5,405 nt of DNA. Source: Deferribacteraceae bacterium UBA1873 (GTDB lineage Bacteria > Chrysiogenota > Deferribacteres > Deferribacterales > Flexistipitaceae). Location of the stretch: NCBI GenBank assembly GCA_002338145.1, contig DDHP01000087.1, forward strand, positions 18,209-23,613, written 5' to 3'. How positions within the stretch are numbered: the first letter of the stretch is position 1; each line of letters begins with the position of its first letter. The translations under genes were made by a program, and so were the position numbers. This document shows, one piece after another, positions 1-5,405 of the stretch. Under the pieces are notes generated by a model. It was not told where the DNA came from and ran no database searches. It saw only the letters and a program-made list of their open reading frames with translations.

Positions 1-615
1 GCTGTTACTGTTAATAAAGATGAATTTCTTCCCAAAGTTATAGAACTGATGAAGGAGAATGATATAAGGCATGTGCCTGTAATGGATGGAGACAAGCTTG
101 TTGGAATAATTTCCGACAGGAATATTAAGGACTATCTACCTTCTAGTTCTACTACACTGGATGTTTTTGAAATTCATTATCTGATAGGCAAAGTTAAAGC
201 CTCAAAGATAATGAAGAAAAACGTTATTACAGCTGAACCTTACACACCTATTGAGGATGCTGCAAAGCTTTTGTATGACAATAAAATAAGTGCTTTGCCT
301 ATTTTAGATGACGGACTGCTTGTGGGTATTGTTACCGATAGGGATGTTTACAGGGCATTAATCAGTATTACCGGTGTGGAATCAAAAGAAGCCGGTTACA
401 GAGTTTATTGTGAAATTGAAGACAGGCCGGGTACTATAAGAGAAGTTGCCGATATTATAAGATCATACGGTTTTGGTATCGAAAGTATCCTTTCATCGCA
501 TACCCTTACAGAAAGCGGAAAAAGGAAAGTTGTAATCAGAACAAGAGGCAAGGGGGACTTTGAAAAGATGGAGGATGCCGTCAAAAAAGAACACCCGGAT
601 GCTATTATTGCTTAA
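1..615 (+). CDS. AcuB-like CBS-CBS-ACT domain regulatory protein (5' end cut by window)
   Basis: The reading frame is open from base 1, so the ATG at 49 (codon 17) is an internal Met inside the first CBS domain and not the start. Probably only about ten residues are missing. Visible order: the rest of CBS domain 1 (codons 1 to ~45, with HVPVMDGDKLVGIISDRNI), a linker, CBS domain 2 (~65-121, with KIMKKNVIT, ALPILDDG and LVGIVTDRDVYRAL), then a C-terminal ACT domain (~132-204, with YCEIEDRPGTIREVADIIRSYG). This architecture and total size (about 210 residues) match the AcuB family. CBS pairs usually bind adenine nucleotides and ACT domains bind small ligands such as amino acids, so a cytoplasmic ligand-sensing role is likely. 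The target is unknown. AcuB is named from the Bacillus acetoin-use operon, but no acetoin genes are visible here, so the name should not be read as function. The 3' end overlaps the convergent ATPase gene by 11 bases. Confidence 0.85.
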   Translation, partial: AVTVNKDEFLPKVIELMKENDIRHVPVMDGDKLVGIISDRNIKDYLPSSSTTLDVFEIHYLIGKVKASKIMKKNVITAEPYTPIEDAAKLLYDNKISALPILDDGLLVGIVTDRDVYRALISITGVESKEAGYRVYCEIEDRPGTIREVADIIRSYGFGIESILSSHTLTESGKRKVVIRTRGKGDFEKMEDAVKKEHPDAIIA

Positions 616-1369
616 ATTCGTTTTGTATTTTGTTTAATAATAGTTTTGAGACGGCAAACTGCTTTGCTATTCTGCAGCTTCTGCCGCCTTTTTCTATTGC
701 AAAATTTTCCGCTTCTTTCTTCCAGTCTTTGTTTAAGATTACAGAATATTTTTTTAAATAGTGTTCTGCAACATTAAGATAAATTTCTTTTGAGATGGGA
801 TAAAAGCCCACGACCAATCCGAATCTTGAGTATAGGGAAATTCTCTCATTCGTTTCATCCCGTGAATATATATCATTTATATCATAAGAGTGATCACTGA
901 TAATGTGTCTTTTGTTGGTTGTCATTATATACATCACATTGGAGGGGGTTTTTTCCAACCCCCCTTCCAGTATCGATTTAAACTGTCTGTAATTCTTATC
1001 ATCCCGGTCGAATGAAATATCGTCAAAATAGAGAATAAATTTTAAATTATTTTCTTTTCTCAGTATTTTGTATAACCTGAAGACATCCCTTAAACTGTCA
1101 TCGGTAAACTCAATTACCCTTAGTCCTTTTTTAAAATATTTGTCTGTAAACAGCTTTACGAGTGATGATTTACCACTTCCTCTTTCACCCCACAGCAAAA
1201 CATTTAAAAAAGGTTTATCCTCCAAAAACAGATTAAAGTTTGCAGCCAGCAGATTTTTCTGTTCTTCCAAATACAGAAGATCGCTATCTTCCACTTTTTC
1301 AATTTCATCGATGTTTTCCAGATTACCGTCAGACCACCTGAAGGCTGCAAACCTTTCAAAATCCGGCAT
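605..1369 (-). CDS. DUF815-family AAA+ ATPase, last gene of the heme cluster
   Basis: A 254-residue P-loop ATPase. Visible motifs: Walker A GERGSGKSS (residues 61-69, within LLWGERGSGKSSLVKLF), Walker B FILYFDDISF (111-120), a sensor-1-like MTTNKRHI (149-156), a conserved-looking SRFGL (181-185), and a C-terminal GGRSCRIAKQF (228-238) that looks like a sensor-2 Arg region. The LLWG-RG-GKSSLVK and YFDDISF signatures are typical of DUF815 (an uncharacterised AAA+ family). The N-terminal part before the P-loop (about 55 residues) is short, and total length is slightly below what I recall for the family. There is no signal peptide or membrane segment, so the protein is probably cytoplasmic. The ATG lies 12 bases after the hemB stop. 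A modest AGGA (1383-1380) overlaps that stop with a 10-base spacer, so co-transcription with hemB is likely. Function is unknown. A chaperone or remodelling role is only inferred from the AAA+ fold. Confidence 0.85.
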   Translation of the reverse strand: MPDFERFAAFRWSDGNLENIDEIEKVEDSDLLYLEEQKNLLAANFNLFLEDKPFLNVLLWGERGSGKSSLVKLFTDKYFKKGLRVIEFTDDSLRDVFRLYKILRKENNLKFILYFDDISFDRDDKNYRQFKSILEGGLEKTPSNVMYIMTTNKRHIISDHSYDINDIYSRDETNERISLYSRFGLVVGFYPISKEIYLNVAEHYLKKYSVILNKDWKKEAENFAIEKGGRSCRIAKQFAVSKLLLNKIQNEFKQ

Positions 1370-1381
1370 TTTGTTATTTTC

Positions 1382-2350
1382 CTACATCATTTCTGCATAA
1401 GTCTTGGCAAAATACGTCAATATGAGATCAGCACCTGCCCTTTTCATTGATGTAAGTGTTTCAGGAATGACTTTTTCTTTTTCAAAATATCCCTTTTCAA
1501 TAGCATTCATAATCATGGAGTATTCGCCACTTACATTGTATGCGGCAAGAGGCATGTTGTAGTGCTCTTTCATATCTCTGATAATATCCAGATATGAGAG
1601 GGCAGGTTTTACCATTATAATGTCTGCACCTTCTGCTATATCCAGTTCGGCTTCTCTTATTGCCTCCAATCTGTTTGGGGGATCCATCTGATAAGTTCTC
1701 CTGTCACCGAATTGCGGGACACTTTCTGCAGCATCACGGAAAGGACCGTAGTATGCTGAGGCGTACTTGGCTGAATAGCTCATTATGGGAATGTTGTGAA
1801 ATCCGTTATCATCCAGTATATCCCTTATTGCCTCGACCCTTCCGTCCATCATGTCACTGGGAGCAACCATATCCACACCGGCTTTTGCGTGTGTCAGAGC
1901 TTCCATACTTAATACTTTCAGTGTTTCGTCGTTGTCAACATCTTTATCTTTTATTATTCCACAGTGCCCGTGGTCTGTGTACTCGCACATACAGACATCG
2001 GTTATTACATATAAATTTGACGTATTTTCCTTAATGGCTTTGACAGCCTTTTGAATCACACCGTTTTCGTTGTAAGCCTCAGACCCTTTACTGTCCTTGT
2101 GTTCCGGAATACCGAAAAGGATAACTGCGGGCACGCCAAGTTTTTCCAGCTGGATGCATTCCTTTACGGTATTTTCTATGCACATCTGATAGATTCCCGG
2201 CATTGACGGGATTTCCTTTTTTACATTGGGCTTTTCCACAACAAACATCGGGTATATAAGATCATCCAGACTCAGTTTTGTTTCTCTCACCATTTTTCTT
2301 ATTGTCTCATTTTTTCTCAACCTTCTTGGTCTGATAACGGGGAAGTTCAT
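1382..2350 (-). CDS. hemB: Delta-aminolevulinic acid dehydratase (porphobilinogen synthase)
   Basis: HemB condenses two 5-aminolevulinate molecules into porphobilinogen, the first shared pyrrole of heme, siroheme and cobalamin. The 322-residue length is normal for the family. Visible features: N-terminal RPRRLRKNETIRKMVRET, the catalytic-site zinc cysteines Cys120, Cys122 and Cys130 in DVCMCEYTDHGHCG, the MDGRV motif (168-172), the two Schiff-base lysines Lys195 (SYSAKYAS) and Lys248 (IMVKPALSYLD), and the substrate-side stretch FGDRRTYQMDPPNR (214-227). Three Cys rather than Asp at the metal site place it with the zinc-dependent enzymes, not the magnesium-only type found in, for example, Pseudomonas. 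The active form in the family is a cytoplasmic homo-octamer. The start codon overlaps the hemD stop in an ATGA arrangement and has the strongest ribosome binding site in the cluster (AGGAGGA, 5-base spacer). All key residues are present, so the enzyme should be active. Confidence 0.98.
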   Translation of the reverse strand: MNFPVIRPRRLRKNETIRKMVRETKLSLDDLIYPMFVVEKPNVKKEIPSMPGIYQMCIENTVKECIQLEKLGVPAVILFGIPEHKDSKGSEAYNENGVIQKAVKAIKENTSNLYVITDVCMCEYTDHGHCGIIKDKDVDNDETLKVLSMEALTHAKAGVDMVAPSDMMDGRVEAIRDILDDNGFHNIPIMSYSAKYASAYYGPFRDAAESVPQFGDRRTYQMDPPNRLEAIREAELDIAEGADIIMVKPALSYLDIIRDMKEHYNMPLAAYNVSGEYSMIMNAIEKGYFEKEKVIPETLTSMKRAGADLILTYFAKTYAEMM

Positions 2351-3096
2351 AATGTTCCTCCTGACAGTTTATTTTTTTCATCATTAATTTTGCATATCAA
2401 TTCAACCATATCATTCACAGTGTATTTATTTGGGTATACAGCATTTATACCGTTTTCCTGAAGATAACTGAATGTTGTTCTGCCGATAACCACAGTTTCC
2501 TTTATTGTATCTGGTATTTTTGTCTGTGAAAGAAAACTCCGGGCTGCTGAAGGGGAAGCAAAAGTGATGCAATCTATCAAATTTCCCTGAATAAAACCGG
2601 AAATAAATCCCCGGGGGTATTGTATGCCTATCGTTTCATAAACAACAGGGCTCTCAACTATTGCCTTTTTCGATACTAAAAAATTTTTCAGTGTATTGCT
2701 TGTTTTTTTCGGGCCGGGGATAAGAAACTTCATCCCGTTGATTTCCCTGTTCATAAATTTTTTGACAAGACCTTCTCCGCTGTAGTCCTCCGGGATTAAA
2801 TTTACATCAAAACCTTCCCTTTCTATTGCTTCGGCAGTTTTTTTGCCTACTGCAGCTATTTTACCGAATTTTATACTGTTGATATATTTTTTAAAATAGT
2901 TAAATGCGTTGGAGCTAGTGAAGATAAGGTAATCAAATGCCTTGTTTTTAATTTCACATTCAACCGGCACAGTTTCAATCATAGGCAGAATGAACGGGTA
3001 CAAACCGCGGGAAGAAAGCAGATTGACAAACTCCGCGGACTGTTCCGGCTGGCGGGTTATAAGGATTCTGTTGAGGAGTTTTTCACTATTCTTCAT
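2347..3096 (-). CDS. hemD: Uroporphyrinogen-III synthase
   Basis: HemD inverts ring D and closes linear hydroxymethylbilane to uroporphyrinogen III, the branch point to heme, siroheme and corrinoids. The family is poorly conserved in sequence, so the call rests on position between hemC and hemB, length (249 residues from this start) and weak signatures: RILITRQPEQS near the N-terminus, DYLIFTSSNAFNYF (55-68), PEDYSGEGL (102-110), LIPGPKKTSNTL (125-136), VVYETIG (151-157) and CITFASPSAARSFL (166-179). These fit the two-lobed HemD fold. The start is uncertain. The ATG at 3096 puts the conserved core eight residues in and overlaps the hemC stop by 11 bases, but it lacks a well-spaced Shine-Dalgarno. 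An in-frame ATG at 3132 would add 12 residues (MQAEGKFWPTYI) and has a good AAGGA eight bases upstream, at the cost of a 47-base overlap. I chose 3096 because family members usually begin just before the ILITR-type strand. Confidence 0.9.
   Translation of the reverse strand: MKNSEKLLNRILITRQPEQSAEFVNLLSSRGLYPFILPMIETVPVECEIKNKAFDYLIFTSSNAFNYFKKYINSIKFGKIAAVGKKTAEAIEREGFDVNLIPEDYSGEGLVKKFMNREINGMKFLIPGPKKTSNTLKNFLVSKKAIVESPVVYETIGIQYPRGFISGFIQGNLIDCITFASPSAARSFLSQTKIPDTIKETVVIGRTTFSYLQENGINAVYPNKYTVNDMVELICKINDEKNKLSGGTL
2356..2362 (-). promoter_or_regulatory. Strong ribosome binding site of hemB
   Basis: AGGAGGA with a 5-base spacer before the hemB ATG, located within the last codons of hemD. 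It is the best match to the 16S anti-Shine-Dalgarno in the window and suggests hemB is translated more strongly than its neighbours. Confidence 0.85.
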
Positions 3097-4012
3097 GATA
3101 TATGTTGGCCAAAATTTCCCTTCCGCCTGCATTTAAAATTTCCTTTGCGAGGCTTATTCCCATAGATTCAGCATTCTCCACGCTATCTTCAACTTCTCTG
3201 TAGATATATTCTTTTGCGTCCAAAGAGGAAACCATTCCCATCAGTTTGAGTTTGCTGCCGTTTAAAATGGAGTAACCGGCGATGGGAACCTGACAGCCTC
3301 CTTCCAGCGTTTTTAAAAAAGCTCTTTCAGCTTTTGTCCTGATATACGTTTCCTCATCGTAAAAAAACTTCAGCAATTCCTTGGACTCCATGTCGTCCTC
3401 TCTTACTTCTATTCCGAGTGTCCCCTGGCAAACCGCCGGTATCATTATGTCTTCGGTTAAAGTCTGTTTGAGATGCTGGAAAAAACCGACTCTTACCAAT
3501 CCTGCTTTTGCCAGTACTATTGCATCGTACATGCCGTCTTCAAGTTTTTTGATACGTGTATTTATATTGCCGCGCAGGTTTTCTATCTGTAAATCAGGCC
3601 TGCGTTTTCTGATCTGAACCATCCTTCTCAGACTGCTTGTGCCGACAACGGCTCCTCTGGGTAGTTCGTCGATACTGTTATAGTTGATGGAAAGAAAAGC
3701 ATCATAAGGTGTTTCCCTTTTTGGTGTAACAAAAAGCTCCATACCCTCGGGCATCTCGCTGGGCACATCCTTCATACTGTGAACGGCTATATCAGCTTTT
3801 CTTTCATAAAGTGCATTTTCCACTTCTTTTACAAAAAGGCCTTTACCTCCTATTTTTGCCAGAGGTGTATCCAGGATTTTGTCCCCTTTTGTTTTTATTT
3901 TTTTAAGTTCAATGGTTACATCGGGATATTTTTTGTTAATTTCGTTTTTGATAAAATCAGCCTGCCATACGGCCAGTTGGCTGCTTCTCGTTGCAATGGT
4001 AAGCTTTTTCAT
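3086..4012 (-). CDS. hemC: Porphobilinogen deaminase (hydroxymethylbilane synthase)
   Basis: HemC joins four porphobilinogens head to tail on a covalent dipyrromethane cofactor and releases hydroxymethylbilane for HemD. The 308 residues match the family length. Key residues align with E. coli at a constant offset of two: Arg9 and Ser11 in ATRSSQLAVWQA, Lys81 and catalytic Asp82 in HSMKDVP, Arg129 and Arg130 in GTSSLRRMVQ, Arg147 and Arg153 in NLRGNINTRI, and the cofactor-carrying Cys240 in LEGGCQVPIAGY. The flexible-lid and dimension-setting segment KIGGKGLFVKEVENAL (53-68) is also present. One oddity is that the usual PA-G-QGALGIE motif reads PAVCQGTLGIE (192-202), with Cys195 and Thr198 replacing the common small residues. 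The start is firm: ATGA overlap with the hemA stop and GAGGAG with a 5-base spacer. It is cytoplasmic, and coupled translation with hemA and hemD is likely. Confidence 0.98.
   Translation of the reverse strand: MKKLTIATRSSQLAVWQADFIKNEINKKYPDVTIELKKIKTKGDKILDTPLAKIGGKGLFVKEVENALYERKADIAVHSMKDVPSEMPEGMELFVTPKRETPYDAFLSINYNSIDELPRGAVVGTSSLRRMVQIRKRRPDLQIENLRGNINTRIKKLEDGMYDAIVLAKAGLVRVGFFQHLKQTLTEDIMIPAVCQGTLGIEVREDDMESKELLKFFYDEETYIRTKAERAFLKTLEGGCQVPIAGYSILNGSKLKLMGMVSSLDAKEYIYREVEDSVENAESMGISLAKEILNAGGREILANIYHEE
3141..3145 (-). promoter_or_regulatory. Possible ribosome binding site for an upstream hemD start
   Basis: AAGGA lies eight bases before the in-frame ATG at 3132-3130, inside the hemC codons for Lys-Glu. 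It would support a 261-residue HemD. It may equally be a chance result of hemC coding, because the same GGAAATTTT string recurs 24 bases downstream within hemC. Confidence 0.35.
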
Positions 4013-5280
4013 TTCTTCTCCTCTAAGTTAAAGATTATATTGACTGCCTCTATCAATGTGTATTTGTTCTTGCTTGTTCCATTATTTTTAAGATTTGTGA
4101 GAGGTGTATGGAGCACTTTGTTCATGTATGAGTTTAGAATGTTGTTAAGCAGTTTTTTTGTCTGCTCGTCTTCAATTTTGGATTTATTAATAAATCTCTC
4201 CAGCTCCATCTCTTTTATATCCTCAAACATCCCCCTCATTTCCTTGATTACCGGTACAATTTTAAGCGATTCAACCCACTTGTGAAAATCGGCAACAGAC
4301 TGCTCCACGATTTCCATGGCTTTAACTGCTTCTTTTTCCCGGGCTTTTTTGTTGGCTTCTACTACAGATTTTAAATCATCTATATCGTATACATAGGTGT
4401 TCTCAATATTGTTGATTTTGGGGTCTATATCTCTGGGAACGGCAATGTCTATAAAAAACATGGGTTCATATTTTCTGCTTGCCATAGCATTTTTGACCTG
4501 ATCGTGTTCCAGAACATAATAAGGTGCTCCGGTGGAGCTTATTACGATATCCGTTTTTTTGAGGTATTCCGTAAAACGCTCAAAATCCACCGGAATACCA
4601 TTGATTTCCTGAGCAAGCTTTTCCGCTCTTGCATAGGTTCTGTTTGTGACAAAAATTTCCGATATATCGGCGTTCCTCAAATTTTTCGCAGCAAGTTCAC
4701 ACATTTCACCGGCCCCTATTATGAGGGCACTTTTATTTTTTAGCTCTCCGAATATTTTTTTGGCCAGTTCAACAGCGGAATAACTTACTGTTATCGGATT
4801 TTCCGATATACCGGTATTGGTTCTTACCTTTTTTGAGGTTTTTATTGTGAATTCATCCAGTTTTTTAAGAAGTTTATCCATTTTGCCGTGTATATTGGCC
4901 AGACGAAAACCATCTTTAACCTGACCGAAAATCTGCGGCTCTCCCAGCACCAGTGAATCCAGGCCTGATGCAACTCTGAAAATATGTCTTACAGCATCAT
5001 CTCCGCAATGAATATACGTATGTTTTCTCAACTCAGAGTAATCCACACCGTTTTCCTCGGAAATAATCTGCAACACATTTTCAACGTTGCAGAGAAAATC
5101 ATCCGTGACAATATAATATTCCACCCTGTTACAGGTGGAAAGGATCATAGCCTCATAGATACGCTCATTCTGCAGTATCTGCGCATAAAAATAAGGAAGT
5201 TTTTCTTCGGATACGGCTAATTTTTCCCGTAACTCCACCGGTGCAGTGTTATGATTTAATCCCAAAACAGCTAATTGCAT
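4009..5280 (-). CDS. hemA: Glutamyl-tRNA reductase
   Basis: HemA is the first committed enzyme of the C5 pathway: NADPH-dependent reduction of glutamyl-tRNA(Glu) to glutamate-1-semialdehyde. The 423-residue length is typical. Domains in order: N-terminal catalytic domain with GLNHNTAPVELREK (7-20), catalytic Cys50 in LSTCNRVEYY, His99 in VRHIFRVASGLDS and the GEPQIFGQVK motif (113-122); NADPH-binding Rossmann domain with IIGAGEMCELAAKNL (187-201), VTNRTYARAEKLA (211-223), ISSTGAP (247-253) and FIDIAVPRDIDP (276-287); then a long helical spine and C-terminal dimerisation domain (~305-423). All signature residues are intact. It begins three bases after the preceding membrane-protein stop, with AGAGGG and a 6-base spacer. 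In other bacteria HemA is the main control point for heme supply, often by heme-dependent proteolysis. Nothing here shows directly how this copy is controlled. Its presence implies the organism does not depend on the Shemin (ALA synthase) route. Confidence 0.98.
   Translation of the reverse strand: MQLAVLGLNHNTAPVELREKLAVSEEKLPYFYAQILQNERIYEAMILSTCNRVEYYIVTDDFLCNVENVLQIISEENGVDYSELRKHTYIHCGDDAVRHIFRVASGLDSLVLGEPQIFGQVKDGFRLANIHGKMDKLLKKLDEFTIKTSKKVRTNTGISENPITVSYSAVELAKKIFGELKNKSALIIGAGEMCELAAKNLRNADISEIFVTNRTYARAEKLAQEINGIPVDFERFTEYLKKTDIVISSTGAPYYVLEHDQVKNAMASRKYEPMFFIDIAVPRDIDPKINNIENTYVYDIDDLKSVVEANKKAREKEAVKAMEIVEQSVADFHKWVESLKIVPVIKEMRGMFEDIKEMELERFINKSKIEDEQTKKLLNNILNSYMNKVLHTPLTNLKNNGTSKNKYTLIEAVNIIFNLEEKK
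4018..4023 (-). promoter_or_regulatory. Ribosome binding site of hemC
   Basis: GAGGAG with a 5-base spacer before the hemC ATG, formed by the Glu-Glu codons at the end of hemA. With the ATGA stop/start overlap it fixes the hemC start at 4012. Confidence 0.8.
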
Positions 5281-5283
5281 TGG

Positions 5284-5405
5284 TTACCCTCTTAAAAACA
5301 AAGCTACGCCGAAATACATAATTACGATACATATGAATCCCACGACACTCCACAGTGCCGATCCCCGCGGCGCCAATCCTTTTGTTTGTCTTATAAGTAT
5401 AATTA
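5284..5405 (-). CDS. CcsA/HemX-type cytochrome c biogenesis membrane protein (C-terminal end only)
   Basis: Reading the minus strand from the window edge gives an open frame of 39 codons ending in TAA at 5286-5284. The 5' part lies beyond position 5405. The tail contains RQTKGLAPRGSALWSVVGF followed by a hydrophobic stretch, ICIVIMYFGVALFL, and a short RG end. A basic loop, then a W-S-x-x-GF turn, then a last membrane helix with a FGV motif is what I expect at the C-terminus of CcsA/CcsB/HemX-like proteins, which handle heme at the cytoplasmic membrane for c-type cytochrome assembly. Position supports this: in several lineages such a gene directly joins hemA, as hemX does in Bacillus. The gap to hemA is three bases, and the hemA ribosome binding site lies inside this gene. 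With only 39 residues visible, the family call is moderate. Another small polytopic membrane protein is possible. Confidence 0.65.
   Translation of the reverse strand, partial: IILIRQTKGLAPRGSALWSVVGFICIVIMYFGVALFLRG
5287..5292 (-). promoter_or_regulatory. Ribosome binding site of hemA
   Basis: AGAGGG six bases before the hemA ATG, embedded in the last codons of the upstream membrane-protein gene. It supports the start at 5280 and suggests coupling of the two genes' translation. Confidence 0.75.

Noticed and set aside
602..647. Inverted repeat CTATTATT/AATAATAG followed by TTTT as a terminator of the CBS-ACT gene
   Set aside because: The stem is only eight A/T-rich pairs with a loop of about 26 bases, too weak to call an intrinsic terminator. 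It is noted only under the overlap finding.
949..963. A AAA AAC-like slippery string on the minus strand before a C-run, as a programmed -1 frameshift site
   Set aside because: The reading frame is GAA AAA ACC, so the heptamer is out of register, and the ATPase frame is intact and full length without a shift.
1068..1400. 110-codon plus-strand open frame
   Set aside because: It is antisense to the well-supported ATPase gene and runs over the hemB end. It is Ser/Leu-rich, as expected for the complement of an AT-rich gene, and has no recognisable domain.
1660..2034. 124-codon plus-strand open frame opposite hemB
   Set aside because: It lies fully within hemB on the other strand, and its composition (many His, Arg, Cys, Pro) looks like a shadow translation. 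No credible ribosome binding site or domain was seen.
3111..3143. Direct repeat AAAATTTCC at 3111-3119 and 3135-3143
   Set aside because: The 24-base spacing is in frame and both copies encode the similar Glu-Ile-Leu peptide at the end of HemC, so it is explained by coding and is too short to call a repeat element.
3779..4285. 168-codon hydrophobic plus-strand open frame opposite hemC/hemA
   Set aside because: The Phe-rich sequence arises from complementing Lys-rich coding of hemC and hemA. It crosses the junction of two firm genes, so a real membrane protein is unlikely.

Overview
The window is a compact, AT-rich bacterial segment (about 40% G+C by eye). It is almost entirely coding and is dominated by the early tetrapyrrole (heme) biosynthesis genes. 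It suggests a free-living bacterium that respires and uses the C5 route, in which 5-aminolevulinate is made from glutamyl-tRNA. Three things fit such a lineage, for example Deferribacterota or a relative: the gene order, a cytochrome c assembly gene joined to hemA, and an AcuB-like CBS-ACT protein. No marker here fixes the taxon, so this is inference.

Layout, left to right. Positions 1-615 (+) hold a CBS-CBS-ACT regulatory protein whose first few codons lie outside the window. It meets the next gene tail to tail with an 11-base overlap. Everything from 605 to 5405 is on the minus strand and reads right to left as one tightly packed gene cluster: the 3' end of a CcsA/HemX-type cytochrome c assembly membrane protein (5405-5284), hemA (5280-4009), hemC (4012-3086), hemD (about 3096-2347), hemB (2350-1382), and a DUF815-type AAA+ ATPase (1369-605). 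Junctions are +3, -4, about -11, -4 and +12 bases, so a single transcript with translational coupling is likely. No promoter or strong terminator is visible inside it, and the operon promoter must lie beyond position 5405.

The genes fit together as a pathway. HemA makes glutamate-1-semialdehyde from glutamyl-tRNA. An aminomutase (HemL), not in the window, converts it to 5-aminolevulinate. HemB condenses two of these to porphobilinogen, HemC polymerises four to hydroxymethylbilane, and HemD closes the ring to uroporphyrinogen III. The linked CcsA-type protein would use the final heme in cytochrome c assembly. The order resembles the Bacillus hemAXCDBL operon, with the membrane gene placed before hemA. 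The last gene, a DUF815 ATPase, has no known role in this pathway.

No mobile element, CRISPR array, tRNA or rRNA gene was seen, and there is no gap above 300 bases without a gene. I found no clear evidence of a wholly new system. The points most worth a second look are the DUF815 ATPase at the end of the heme operon, the terminator-poor convergent overlap at 605-615, the ambiguous hemD start, and a Cys substitution in a normally conserved HemC motif.
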